Of a stretch of 64,000 bases of DNA, positions 43,726 through 52,968 are shown piece after piece. The notes under the pieces were generated by a model. The model was given only the letters and a program-made list of their open reading frames with translations. It ran no database searches and was not told the origin of the DNA. The DNA comes from Paenibacillus sp. J23TS9. GTDB lineage: Bacteria > Bacillota > Bacilli > Paenibacillales > Paenibacillaceae. The DNA lies in assembly GCF_018403225.1 (NCBI RefSeq), contig NZ_BOSG01000001.1:2976001-3040000 (forward strand), written 5' to 3'. The position numbers and the translations under genes are program-made. Within the stretch, counting starts at the first letter, position 1. Each line of letters begins with the position of its first letter.

Positions 43726-43757
43726 GGTTATCCGTTACCTTTCCAATCCGGTTTCCT

Positions 43758-43789
43758 CTGCCGCCGCAGCCTTTGCTGGTAAGCGGCAG
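43758..43789 (-). terminator. Intercistronic stem-loop between sialate binding-protein and permease genes
   Basis: Arms CTGCCGC and GCGGCAG enclose an inner CAGC/GCTG stem. There is no long T run, so processing or mRNA protection rather than full termination is likely. Confidence 0.5.
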
Positions 43790-43840
43790 GGACCGAATCT
43801 TGTTTATATGTCTGGATATGGTTGTTTACATTTTACTAAG

Positions 43841-45241
43841 TTACTTTTTGAAAATAACAGAGCTTTCTTTGGCCTTCTGGATGACTGCGTTGCCTTTCGT
43901 CTGGTAATCCTTGATCGCTTGGGCAGGTGTTTTTTCACCAATGTACATCGCTTGCAGCTCCGGATACAGCACTTGTCTCAGTTCGCTGTAGCCAGGTACA
44001 TTGCCCGTGAAGTTGAACAGGTTGGAAGCATTGGCATCATACGCGGCAAACAGTGGGTATTTATCTTTGAATTCAGCTGCCACAGAACTTCTTACAGGAA
44101 TACTGTTCTTGGAAGATTTCACGAGCTCTGGATCGGTGGAGAAGAATTTCACGAAATCTTTGGCCACCTGGGTTTTCACTGCATCCCCAGTTTTGAATAC
44201 AGATGCACCAATGACATAAGTGAAGGAAAGCGGCGATCCGCTTGAGGACGGAATGTTCGCAAGACGGATATCAAATTTTGGTGCTTTTCCAGCTTCCATA
44301 TCTGCCTTTGAGTTGTTGAACAGCACCGGATTGGTGAAGCTGATCGCAAGCTGCTGGTTCTGGAACATCGCATTGGCATCGTTCGAGGATACGGATTCCG
44401 CACCCGGGTTCGTGTAACCTTCGCTGTAGACCTTTTTCAGCCATTCGGCCGCCTTGATGCCATTCTCGTCATCTACGGTGATGTTGCCCTGGTCATCAAA
44501 GAACTTGTTGCCGAACATCCGCAGATAAGCCAGGTTCCAAGTATCGCCCTGATTGTTCAGCGCGTACAGCCCCATTGGGTATGAGCCTTTCGGCAGCTTT
44601 TCTTTCAAGGTCTTCAGGATCTTGTCGTAATCGTCCATCGTCCACGTCTGGATCGCATTCGTGTCACCTACGTAGCTGTCGAGGCCCGCAGCCTTGAACA
44701 TATCCGCATTGTAAGCCAGCGTGCCCGGATTATGGGCGAACGGATAGAAGTACACCTTGTCGCCGAAGGTTACGTTGTCCCAGTACTTCTGGTCGATATC
44801 CTTCTTCGCTGCGTCGTCGACGATATCATCGAGCGGCTCCAGCGCTCCACGATGCACGTAATCGCCCATAGCGAATACGCTTTCAAAGAAGATGTCCGGC
44901 GGCGTTCCGCCATTCAGGTTTACGTTCAGCATTTCATCACGCTGATCTCCGGCGATGACCTGAACATTCACCTTCACGTCATGCTTGTCATACTGCTTCG
45001 AGAATTTGTCTGCCGCATATTTGAAAAAGCTGTCATAATCCGCGTTTTGCTCCGAAGCATCCATAACGCCCTTCCACTGCGGAGTCAGCCACAGATTCAG
45101 CTCTACTTTATCTTTTTTGCCGGAGGAGCTGTCCCCGCTGCTGCTGTCTGCATCTTTTTGTCCGCCGCCAGAGCATCCAGCAAGAAGCGACATCACAACC
45201 AGCAATGCTGTTGTTGCCGATAACATACGTTTTTTTAACAT
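43841..45241 (-). CDS. Sialic-acid ABC transporter solute-binding lipoprotein
   Basis: A 466-residue extracellular binding protein. The lipoprotein signal is MLKKRMLSATTALLVVMSLLAGCSGG, with the modified Cys at residue 23, followed by a Ser/Gly/Asp/Lys linker. AAGGGGG lies before the ATG. It is the first transporter gene of the nan operon. Ligand assignment rests on the linked nanA, nanK and nanE genes. Confidence 0.9.
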   Translation of the reverse strand: MLKKRMLSATTALLVVMSLLAGCSGGGQKDADSSSGDSSSGKKDKVELNLWLTPQWKGVMDASEQNADYDSFFKYAADKFSKQYDKHDVKVNVQVIAGDQRDEMLNVNLNGGTPPDIFFESVFAMGDYVHRGALEPLDDIVDDAAKKDIDQKYWDNVTFGDKVYFYPFAHNPGTLAYNADMFKAAGLDSYVGDTNAIQTWTMDDYDKILKTLKEKLPKGSYPMGLYALNNQGDTWNLAYLRMFGNKFFDDQGNITVDDENGIKAAEWLKKVYSEGYTNPGAESVSSNDANAMFQNQQLAISFTNPVLFNNSKADMEAGKAPKFDIRLANIPSSSGSPLSFTYVIGASVFKTGDAVKTQVAKDFVKFFSTDPELVKSSKNSIPVRSSVAAEFKDKYPLFAAYDANASNLFNFTGNVPGYSELRQVLYPELQAMYIGEKTPAQAIKDYQTKGNAVIQKAKESSVIFKK

Positions 45242-45287
45242 CGAATAATGCCCCCTTTAAATCTTTGTCGTTTAAGTGTATTAGACT

Positions 45288-45755
45288 TTAAAATAAGTTC
45301 CGATTGATCTTGATGATGACCTTTCTGACATCGGATGGCTCGGCATCGGTCAAGCCCGGCCGGTGTATATCCTCCGGAAACAGGACGGTGTACATACCTG
45401 GCTTCAGCCTGATCATGGATTCGGTTTCCAGCTCCGTAAACAAGGAATAATCTTCTTCCGGACTGCTCTCAAACGGCTCGGTTCGATCATTCTGCAGCTG
45501 CCAACCGATTGTTTCCTCACCCTCAATCACATAATGAATGTCGAGGAAGCACTCATGTTTCTCTGCGAATTGCATCGAAGCCGGCTTGGTTTGGATTCTC
45601 GAAATGATGGCAAACATGTCTTGTCCCCAAATCGGATATTTTCCTTCTTCGAGAATGCTGTAATCCGTCTCTTGCAGGTAATCAATCGCCTTTCGAAGTA
45701 CCGGATGCGCGAATTCTCGTTCCTTTGCCCAATGCTCTAACGATCCGACGATCAT
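45288..45755 (-). CDS. YhcH/YjgK/YiaL family protein (NanQ-like)
   Basis: A 155-residue cupin-like protein. HECFLDIHYVIEGEETIGW, FEDIHRPGL-like FPEDIHRPGLT and KVIIKINR are family signatures. E. coli YhcH (NanQ) is a sialic-acid anomerase in the nan-yhcH operon, so this protein probably speeds conversion of the imported anomer to the form NanA uses. GGAGG lies 10-11 bases before the ATG. It is the first gene of the nan operon. Confidence 0.9.
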   Translation of the reverse strand: MIVGSLEHWAKEREFAHPVLRKAIDYLQETDYSILEEGKYPIWGQDMFAIISRIQTKPASMQFAEKHECFLDIHYVIEGEETIGWQLQNDRTEPFESSPEEDYSLFTELETESMIRLKPGMYTVLFPEDIHRPGLTDAEPSDVRKVIIKINRNLF

Positions 45756-45787
45756 GCTGCGGGATTCCTCCTTCTGGCTGAGTTAAG

Positions 45788-45819
45788 GCCTTTCAAGGTC
45801 CTGCCTTGAGGTGAAAGGC
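45788..45819 (-). promoter_or_regulatory. Inverted repeat in the leader of the nan operon
   Basis: GCCTTTCA and TGAAAGGC, with inner CAAGG/CCTTG pairing, form a stem-loop 33 bases before the first nan gene. It could be an operator for the linked AraC-type response regulator or an RNA leader hairpin. No T run follows. Confidence 0.45.
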
Positions 45820-45891
45820 TTATAGGAAAAGTATAGCCGTGAAGAAAACGAACAAACAGGAACAAAATTATCAGCTTTATATTCAAGATTT

Positions 45892-45905
45892 TTAAAACGC
45901 TTACA
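45892..45905. promoter_or_regulatory. cre-like site upstream of the nan operon
   Basis: TTAAAACGCTTACA matches 13 of 14 positions of the CcpA consensus TGWAANCGNTNWCA. It lies 137 bases before the nan operon start, in the gap after the response-regulator gene. Confidence 0.5.
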
Positions 45906-46012
45906 TGGAGGTGACGCACACATTCATTTTTTTAGGAAAGGATGTTCACTATTTTTGGATAGGTGAGAAAAAACAAATCCTCCTGCGGATGCAGGAGGGT
46001 CAGATAAGCGCG

Positions 46013-47215
46013 CTATGCTTTCGTTTTCTGGAACTGGGAGCGGTATTTTTGCGGGCTCACGCCCTTGAGCTTTTTGAAGATACGCCCGAAATAATTGATG
46101 TTCTCGTAGCCTACCTGCTCGGCAATCAGATAGCTTGGAAGGCTTGTTTCCATAAGCAGGCTCGTCGCCTGATCAATGCGCATCGTGTTGATCCAGTCGG
46201 TAAACCCCATGCCCGTTTCTTTCTTGAAAATCGTGCTCAGGTAGGTTTCGCTGATGTTGATCCGTTCGGCCGCCTCCTTCAGCGAAATATCCCGGGTCAG
46301 ATTGTCCTTGAGATAGGTCAGCAGCGAATTGATATCCTCGCGGGATGTCAGCTGCATGCCCTGTTCCAATATGCCGGATTTTGCCCTATTGTAGGCGGCG
46401 GGAAGCTCCTCCCATGCCGTGAGAGGCCCCGCTGTTTCTGCCCGGAGCGTAATGCCGAGCAGCACCTGCGCGGAGCTCACCAGCCCGCTAATCTGCCTTC
46501 CCAAATCCGGCAGCTGCTCTTCCGGCACCGCCAGCAGCGCGGCGATGTCGCGGTTGTCCATTGCAAGCGGGTGGCTGTCCAGCAGGGCTTCCAGCTCGGT
46601 TTGGACCAGATGCTCAAGCAGCTTCATGGCGGATGCTTCCGGACCCCCGTCGCGCGTATTGAGCACATGCAGCAGCAGGAGCATGCCTTGCGGCCGAAGC
46701 TGAAGACTCGCAGGCACGGCGACATCCGCCGGATTCCCTGCCAGAAAGCCGCGAACACATTCTGTTACCTCATCCGAGCGTAAATTCAGACTTTCGGCGG
46801 CATAAGCGGCATCTGGCTTCGCCTTTCCGCTGCCGCGTCCGATTTTCCCGGCAGATTCCACTAAGAGGTTCAGCAGCTCATCCGGCTTCATGGAGGTTTT
46901 CAGCATGTAGTCCTCGACGCCGAGCTTCATCGCGCTTCGCACGTAATCGAACTCGTTGTGGCTGCTCAGTACGATGATTAGCATTCTCGGGTATTTGTCC
47001 CTCACCTGTTCGATCAGCTGAAGCCCGTTCATCCGCGGCATCACGATATCCGTAAGCAGAATGTCGGGCACGTTCTGCTCGATCAGCTCCAGTGCCTTTT
47101 CCCCATCGGGAGCGTCCCCGATAAATTCGAAATCATGCTTTTCCCAATCGATTAACGATTTGATTCCTAAACGGACCAGCAGTTCATCATCAACCAGCAT
47201 CACTTTAAGTGTCAT
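46013..47215 (-). CDS. AraC-type response regulator (YesN-like) of the nan two-component system
   Basis: A 400-residue response regulator. The receiver domain is at residues 1-120, with acidic pocket DDE and phospho-acceptor Asp in ILLTDIVMP (near residue 55) and the Lys in YMLKTS. A divergent middle part follows, and a C-terminal double helix-turn-helix AraC domain lies at about 300-398 (DISLKEAAERINISETYLSTIFKKETG; IAEQVGYENINYFGRIFKKLKGVSPQKYR). I chose ATG at 47215, with AAGGGGA upstream; it overlaps the sensor-kinase gene end by 11 bases. It probably activates the nan operon, which begins 258 bases downstream. Confidence 0.92.
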   Translation of the reverse strand: MTLKVMLVDDELLVRLGIKSLIDWEKHDFEFIGDAPDGEKALELIEQNVPDILLTDIVMPRMNGLQLIEQVRDKYPRMLIIVLSSHNEFDYVRSAMKLGVEDYMLKTSMKPDELLNLLVESAGKIGRGSGKAKPDAAYAAESLNLRSDEVTECVRGFLAGNPADVAVPASLQLRPQGMLLLLHVLNTRDGGPEASAMKLLEHLVQTELEALLDSHPLAMDNRDIAALLAVPEEQLPDLGRQISGLVSSAQVLLGITLRAETAGPLTAWEELPAAYNRAKSGILEQGMQLTSREDINSLLTYLKDNLTRDISLKEAAERINISETYLSTIFKKETGMGFTDWINTMRIDQATSLLMETSLPSYLIAEQVGYENINYFGRIFKKLKGVSPQKYRSQFQKTKA

Positions 47216-48992
47216 CGCCAATCCCCTTCTGAACTTTTCTTATCGGCAGCCTGTACTCAACGGTCGTTCCTTCGCCTTGTTCGCTATCTAGACGTACGCC
47301 ATAGGTATCTCCATACTGGAGCCGGATCCGGTCATGGACATTTTTGACGCCGATCCGCTCCGGCAGGGGATCCGCCGAGCCGGCTTCGAGCCTGCCGCGG
47401 ATCTCCTCCAGCTTCTCCGGTTGAATCCCGGTGCCGTTATCCGCAACCCGGAGCACGAAATCGTCCCCGTCATGCCATGCCTGGATCGTGATCAAGCCCA
47501 TTCCCGTCATGTTCTGCAATCCGTGTACCAGGCAGTTTTCAATAATCGGCTGCAGCATAATATTGATGACTTCCTGATCCATCAGCTCGTCGGGAACATT
47601 GATATTAAGGGATATTGTATCAGGGTGGCTCATTCTCATCAAAGCCATATAATTCTCGATATAATCGAGCTCCTGCCGCAGCATGATCAGGCTGCCTCCC
47701 CTGCCAATGCTTCCTTCCAGGATGCCTCCCAGGTTCGAGAGCATATCACCCACATCCTTGTCGTTGCGTATATACGCCATCCATTTGATATTGTTCAACG
47801 TATTCAGCAGAAAATGGGGATTGATCTGGGCTTGGAGCGCTCGGAAGCGCATGTCTTCCTTCTGCTCGTATTCCTCCTTGACCCGTCCCAGCAGTCCGCG
47901 TATTTTTTTGACCATTTTGTTGTATGTCTCGATCAGAGATGAAATCTCCTGCGGACCGGTAACAGCAATGTTCGAGTAAAATTCTTTGTCCTCCAATTCC
48001 CTCATTTTCTTTCGAAGCAGCTTTAAAGGTTTGGATATGCTGTACGCAATCGAAATCGTGATGAATGAAAAGACGACAAAGATCGCAAAAAAGATCAGTA
48101 TGTTCGCTTTACGGATATCAAAGATCTCTTTAAATACCGTGTCATAAGGCACAATCTGAATGATCTTCCAGCCGTTGATTCGTACCGTATCGTAGTTGAC
48201 AATCCACTTCTGCCCTTTTTTTTCGATAATTTGCTGCCCCCGTGTGGACCTCCACACTTTCGGCATATAAGCTTCCTGCAACAAGCTTTGCCCAATTTGA
48301 TTCTTATTCGGACTGGAGACGATCGTTCCGCTGCTGTCCACCAAATAGGTATCCCCTTCAAGTCCGGTTAGATACTTGTGGATGTCCTCCTCCCTTACGC
48401 TGAACACGATCATGCCGGTATTTTTGTTGGTTTGAAGCTCGGTAATGGTCTTCACCAGCGTAATGAGCGGCTTCCGGTCGGCATACATCAATTCCTTATT
48501 GTTAAACATCCATTTCAGTTGATATGGCTTTCCCATCATGTCCTGATACCATTTCGAGTCTAAATAACCATGCAGCAGCGGATCAAACATGTAGCTTGTA
48601 CTGATCCAGTTGCCTTCCCGGTCAAAAAGAGTGACATACGTATTGGAAAAATAAGAGCTGAACAGCCGGTTCAGTACGGTGTCATTCAAACGGAGCTTTT
48701 CATATTTACTGTAGGATTCAGGATCCTTAAGCAGCTTTGTGATACTCGGATTGATCGTAATATTAACGGAGGATTGCAGCATCTCTTCCAGAAACAGCTG
48801 GACGTTGAAATTCACCAGATACAGCGCGTCTTGGGCAGAGCGGCCGATTTTACTTTCAATGACCTTTTCCAGAGGCTTATCCATAAAATAGAAGGTTAGT
48901 AGAAAGGGGATAATCAGAAACAGCAGTATGGAGAAGAAGATCTTATTACGGATCGAATTCAAACGGCTCCATGTTTTTTTCAGGTTTCCCAT
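47205..48992 (-). CDS. Sensor histidine kinase (YesM-like) of the nan two-component system
   Basis: A 595-residue membrane kinase. Two membrane segments (residues about 18-37 and 292-314) flank an extracellular Cache-like sensor. A HAMP region is followed by the His_kinase domain with phospho-acceptor His in QAQINPHFLLNTLNNIKW, and a C-terminal ATPase domain with VADNGTGIQ and GVKNVHDRIRL. AAGGGAG precedes the ATG. A perfect cre-like site lies 46 bases upstream. The signal may be extracellular sialic acid or a binding-protein complex; this is inferred from linkage. Confidence 0.92.
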   Translation of the reverse strand: MGNLKKTWSRLNSIRNKIFFSILLFLIIPFLLTFYFMDKPLEKVIESKIGRSAQDALYLVNFNVQLFLEEMLQSSVNITINPSITKLLKDPESYSKYEKLRLNDTVLNRLFSSYFSNTYVTLFDREGNWISTSYMFDPLLHGYLDSKWYQDMMGKPYQLKWMFNNKELMYADRKPLITLVKTITELQTNKNTGMIVFSVREEDIHKYLTGLEGDTYLVDSSGTIVSSPNKNQIGQSLLQEAYMPKVWRSTRGQQIIEKKGQKWIVNYDTVRINGWKIIQIVPYDTVFKEIFDIRKANILIFFAIFVVFSFITISIAYSISKPLKLLRKKMRELEDKEFYSNIAVTGPQEISSLIETYNKMVKKIRGLLGRVKEEYEQKEDMRFRALQAQINPHFLLNTLNNIKWMAYIRNDKDVGDMLSNLGGILEGSIGRGGSLIMLRQELDYIENYMALMRMSHPDTISLNINVPDELMDQEVINIMLQPIIENCLVHGLQNMTGMGLITIQAWHDGDDFVLRVADNGTGIQPEKLEEIRGRLEAGSADPLPERIGVKNVHDRIRLQYGDTYGVRLDSEQGEGTTVEYRLPIRKVQKGIGDDT

Positions 48993-49037
48993 CGTACTCG
49001 CTCCCTTTGACTTGCTGCAGACTGAATTTTAGTGATT

Positions 49038-49051
49038 TGTAAGCGATATCA
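49038..49051. promoter_or_regulatory. cre site upstream of the sensor kinase gene
   Basis: TGTAAGCGATATCA matches all 14 positions of the CcpA consensus TGWAANCGNTNWCA and lies 46 bases before the kinase start, near the expected promoter. Catabolite repression of the two-component system, and through it of the nan genes, is the likely effect. Confidence 0.65.
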
Positions 49052-49143
49052 TGCCAGATTTCAATTATAGGGGCAGTATAATCTTTTATGCAAGTGTACT
49101 TCAGTTCCATTATGTACTAGAACGATGCAGCTCCACACATGGC

Positions 49144-49170
49144 AAAAAAAGAACCGGGGTTTCCCCAGGT
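49144..49170 (-). terminator. Terminator of the NlpC/P60 gene
   Basis: ACC-GGGG-TTT-CCCC-AGGT forms a compact hairpin followed on the minus strand by seven T after GAA complement. It lies 17 bases after the stop at 49187. Confidence 0.8.
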
Positions 49171-49186
49171 CCCTTTACTTTCGAAA

Positions 49187-50047
49187 TTACTTCAGCACGC
49201 TGCCTCCATATAAGAAGCGATACTTCCACGAATTCGTAAAGTCCGTTATGACGACGCCGCCGGCTTTCTTGGAATATGTATGCAGGAGCTTACCATCCCC
49301 CAAATAGAGAGCCACATGCGTGATCCGCTGCTTGGATTTGTCGATACCTTTGTATGCGGAGCTGCTGGAACCTTTGTAGCTCATGAAGAAGACGAGATCG
49401 CCGCGCTTCAGCTGGTTCGTGGAATACACGGGGCTGCTTTTTTCCTTGATCCAAGAGCCCTGCTGACGGGAATCGGCAGGAAGCGTAAGGCTCGCGCCTT
49501 CTTTAAAGATTTGCCGGATGAAATCGGAGCAGTCGAAGGTCGTTGTCGTATTGCGGTCCGATCCGAATTCATACGGCGTTCCCAAGTATTTCATCCCTTT
49601 TTGGATCACTTTTTCAATGACTGCCGAAGCAGATTGAGCAGGTTTGGACGCAGACGAAGAGCCGTTATTTTGCGAATTCGAAGATCCTGAAGACGAGTTC
49701 GAAGACGATGAACCTGAAGATGCCTTTCCGACGCGAATATATTTATCGGCCGTACTGATATATCCGGTTTTGCCGGCCGCGGTTTTGATTTTATAAAAAT
49801 AAGAGGTGCTCTTCTCCAGTATTTTCACCTGTTCGCCAGCTTTGACGTAGCCGAGAACATGGCTGGACAAGGAAGGCTTGTCTCTTAATCTTACCGTTGC
49901 TTGAATAACGCCCGTTTGCGAAGTCGAAGCCGATTGTACGACTGCCTTGGAGGCTGCTGCGTGAGAGGGGGATGGAAGAATGAGGGCTGCCGACACCGCT
50001 GCGGTAATCGCCAGGCAGCCGAGCAGGCTTTTCTTGATGTTAATCAT
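49187..50047 (-). CDS. Secreted SH3b-NlpC/P60 cell-wall peptidase
   Basis: A 286-residue exported protein. The signal peptide ends at SHA-AA near residue 31. A bacterial SH3 domain (about 47-107: VRLRDKPSLSSHVLGYVKAGEQVKIL) is followed by a long Ser/Gly/Asn linker and an NlpC/P60 peptidase domain (about 145-286). Catalytic Cys is in FDCSDFIRQ and His in ITHVALYLGDG. It probably cleaves gamma-D-Glu peptide bonds in peptidoglycan. It is monocistronic. Confidence 0.93.
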   Translation of the reverse strand: MINIKKSLLGCLAITAAVSAALILPSPSHAAASKAVVQSASTSQTGVIQATVRLRDKPSLSSHVLGYVKAGEQVKILEKSTSYFYKIKTAAGKTGYISTADKYIRVGKASSGSSSSNSSSGSSNSQNNGSSSASKPAQSASAVIEKVIQKGMKYLGTPYEFGSDRNTTTTFDCSDFIRQIFKEGASLTLPADSRQQGSWIKEKSSPVYSTNQLKRGDLVFFMSYKGSSSSAYKGIDKSKQRITHVALYLGDGKLLHTYSKKAGGVVITDFTNSWKYRFLYGGSVLK

Positions 50048-50356
50048 GTTGTTCCTCCTTAAAAATTACAATTTTGTAACCAAGTAGATATACCTCTGCC
50101 ACAAGCAGGATAGCTACCGTTCTATGTCCCTCATTATCTCAAAGCTGAAACATGTTTTCATAGGGCTTTTTTCGCGTAATACCGCTCCAATTTATGGTTA
50201 AACATAGGCCCTTAGTCCTTTTTATTCCTGTAATATGGATTTGCAGGAAAAATTACTATTTTGTCATTTTTAATATTCATTCACGCAAATGCAAAAAAAG
50301 CACATCCGGTTCGATGTGCTTGACGGTTGGAATTGTCATTCGCTTCTCTTCATCTA
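50048..50356. other. Intergenic region between the NlpC/P60 gene and the GH43 gene
   Basis: This 309-base stretch has no credible gene. The right part holds the terminator of the pectin operon (50292-50321). The left part should contain the promoter of the NlpC/P60 gene, but I see no convincing -35/-10 pair. Confidence 0.6.
50292..50321 (-). terminator. Terminator of the pectin-degradation operon
   Basis: AAGCACATC and GATGTGCTT form a perfect 9-base-pair stem around CGGTTC, followed on the minus strand by T7. It lies 36 bases after the stop at 50357. Confidence 0.9.
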
Positions 50357-51942
50357 TTACTCTGTACCCTCATAACGGAAATAGGAGAAATCGGCATGGC
50401 TTCCCCGGTACTGATTCATGTCATGGGCTGCAATTCCTACGAAGTTCCCCGTAAAGCCTCCACACAGGAAGCTGATATTTTGCGTTTCCTGCAGCGGTCT
50501 CCAACCCTCTTCATTGGACATGCGGTAATGAAACTGTGCCTTCGTTCCGTCAACGTCGACCGCCAGATGCACTGGCACATTGTTTTCAAGCGGTGTCATC
50601 TCAGGCAGCAGAACGAACTCATCCGCTGCACACCGCATCATTCGCAGTACTTTACCCTGTCCCTCATCATGGCTGATATAGGCATATACATAATTGTCTT
50701 CATTCAAATACAGCAGCAGACCGGCCAGCTGCAAATAGCTTGCGGGTGCATATTCCAGAGCTGTCTCCGCCCTGAATCGCATGTCCGTCTGCCGGATCGC
50801 CACGAGATGATGGCGGAACAGGCTTTGAGGTGATTCCCCGGCCATGATTCGCAGATGTCCTGGCCGCGCGCGGAGCGAGCACCAGCTGTCATCCGCCAGG
50901 ATCCGCAGCGTATTCCAGTTCTTCTAAGCTCTAATCCGCCGAATATATCCTCAAAAACGGTTACCGGGTCCGCATTCTCCACATCCTGGATTTCAAGCGG
51001 CGCAGGCACTTTCAACTGCGGTTCATGGCCACCAGAGGTTAAACGCAGCCAGCCGTCTTCATTCCAGTACACCTGCTGCAAAGCCGTCTCCCGTCCCAAA
51101 ATGGCGTATTGGCCTTCAATGGGACGCGTGCATAAATGTGCCATGTACCATTCACCGCCCGGAGTCTGTACGAGACTGCCATGTCCCGCGCATTGAAGCA
51201 TCAGGTCCGGCTGGTCCCGGGAGGTTAGCATCGGATTCTGCGGATCTACCTCATACGTTCCCAGCAATTTTTTCGAACGGGCGACAGTCACGGCATGCCC
51301 CGAACTGGTCCCGCCTTCTGCTGTAATCAGATAATAGTACCCGTTTTGCCTATAGATATGGGGTGCTTCTGTTTTCTTAAGCCATGTACAATCAAACAGC
51401 TTCTGCGGCTCGCCTACGAGGCACTGAAGATCGGGGTCATATTCCTGGATGACAATGCCGCTGGATTTGTTGCCTTCCGTTATGCGGTAATCCCATAATG
51501 CATTCAGCAGCCATTTGCGTCCATCTTCATCATGAAACAAGGAAGGGTCAAACCCGCTGCTGTTCAAGTAAACAGGCTCTGACCAAGGCCCTTGTATGGT
51601 TGGCGCCGTCATCACGTAATTATGTACATCCTTAAACGGACGCTTGGTGCTTTTTACATCCGTATAGACCAGATAAAATAAATCATCATGAAAGCTGAGC
51701 TGCGGTGCCCAGATGCTGCAATTTTTCGGATTCCCCCGCAAATCGACCTGTTCGGTCAGAAGATCCGTGCAGTGCTCCCAATGCGCCAAATCCTGTGACT
51801 GATATACCCGCAAACCCGGGAGCCATTCAAACGAAGACACTACGATATAGTAGATGTCTTCTACACGCAATATACATGGATCCGGATTAAAACCTTTCAG
51901 GATCGGGTTCTGAATCATACCGCTTTTTGTTATAACTGCCAT
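50357..51942 (-). pseudogene. GH43 beta-xylosidase/arabinofuranosidase-type gene, frameshifted
   Basis: The gene starts at 51942 (GGGGAGGA ribosome site) with a GH43 five-bladed-propeller domain: catalytic base in GFNPDPCILR, transition-state Asp in SSGFDPSLFHDEDG and Glu in KKTEAPHIY. Near 50921-50927 the frame breaks: after FGGLEL it reads RRTGIRCGSW and runs to a spurious end at 50704. The other frame gives KNWNTLRILADDSWCSLRARPGHLRI and then the GH43 C-terminal beta-sandwich to 50357. One missing base explains this; the intact product would be about 528 residues. There is no signal peptide. The truncated protein keeps the catalytic propeller. Confidence 0.82.
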
Positions 51943-51945
51943 GGT

Positions 51946-52914
51946 CTACTGTCCTCCCCATTTCCAAAAATCCGTGCCGGAAAACACATGCCCTTTATCT
52001 AATGGTACATCTTCTGAATCCGAGCATACCACCCACGAAACACGCTTCTCCTGTACAGCTCCTGTGACATGAACACCATATTCCCTGTAACGAACCGTTT
52101 GTTCATTGCCCGGATGATTCCAATTATCCCAGCCAAGCGGATGAATATGCCTGCCCAATCGGCAGTTCACGAAATCCGTTTTGGCATGCTCACGCCATGG
52201 GCGTCCCAGGTAAACGTTGGTCACGCCCTGCTCCGCTGTCAGACAGCAATCCCTGAACACATAACCAAACTCTTCCCCACGGGGTGTAGATGCCGCTGTA
52301 ATATATCCTGCGCTATGATTATTTTTATGGCGTAGACTGCGGATTTCACATTGATCAAAATATGCTGTTGCTCCGCCGAATATAAAATCGACCGTTCCTT
52401 CGATACAGCAATTTTGGTACAGCTGGCGGTATTGGACATGGCTTTCTTTTATAGGAACTCCGCCAAATGTCTTCCTCTCTTTGGGCGCCGGAGGCAGCGG
52501 ACCTGTAAACAAGGTATCCTGATGTCCTTTGAAGCTGCAGCTGCGAAAAATAGTTTCGTCGCAGTGCGCATATACCGCAACCGCCTGACCTACTTGATCT
52601 CCCTGCCCCGCTGTATTTGCGATCACGAGATTTTCCAGAACCAGCCGGCTGCCGCCCAGAAATAAGGTAGGCGTCGCAAATGTCCCGATTTCTTCGCCCT
52701 TTTCATCCTTCTCCTTGGCGTAACGGTTCATGGTGATTTCAACCAGTCCAATGCCGAGGATCCGCAGATTTGAACGATAGATCCGTACCGCCTCTTTATA
52801 TACGCCAGATAAGATGAACAATGTTTCTGTAACACCGGAAGGCAGCCGCTCCAGTGCATCTACTGCCTCCTGGATCGTATGAAAATCGCAATAGGCTTCT
52901 TTTCCTACGAGCAT
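51946..52914 (-). CDS. Pectinesterase (CE8), cytoplasmic form
   Basis: A 322-residue beta-helix pectin methylesterase. Catalytic elements are visible: GHQDTLF (acid/base Asp), VDFIFGGA (nucleophile Asp) and YLGRPW (Arg). There is no signal peptide, unlike most pectinesterases, so it should demethylate imported oligogalacturonides inside the cell. I chose the ATG at 52914, with AAAGGA about 11 bases upstream; an upstream GTG (52947) has no ribosome site. It is 3 bases from the GH43 gene. Confidence 0.9.
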   Translation of the reverse strand: MLVGKEAYCDFHTIQEAVDALERLPSGVTETLFILSGVYKEAVRIYRSNLRILGIGLVEITMNRYAKEKDEKGEEIGTFATPTLFLGGSRLVLENLVIANTAGQGDQVGQAVAVYAHCDETIFRSCSFKGHQDTLFTGPLPPAPKERKTFGGVPIKESHVQYRQLYQNCCIEGTVDFIFGGATAYFDQCEIRSLRHKNNHSAGYITAASTPRGEEFGYVFRDCCLTAEQGVTNVYLGRPWREHAKTDFVNCRLGRHIHPLGWDNWNHPGNEQTVRYREYGVHVTGAVQEKRVSWVVCSDSEDVPLDKGHVFSGTDFWKWGGQ

Positions 52915-52968
52915 GGCTTGTTGGTTCCTTTCTTTTACCTTAATCACTCATCGGTAATGTTTCGGACT

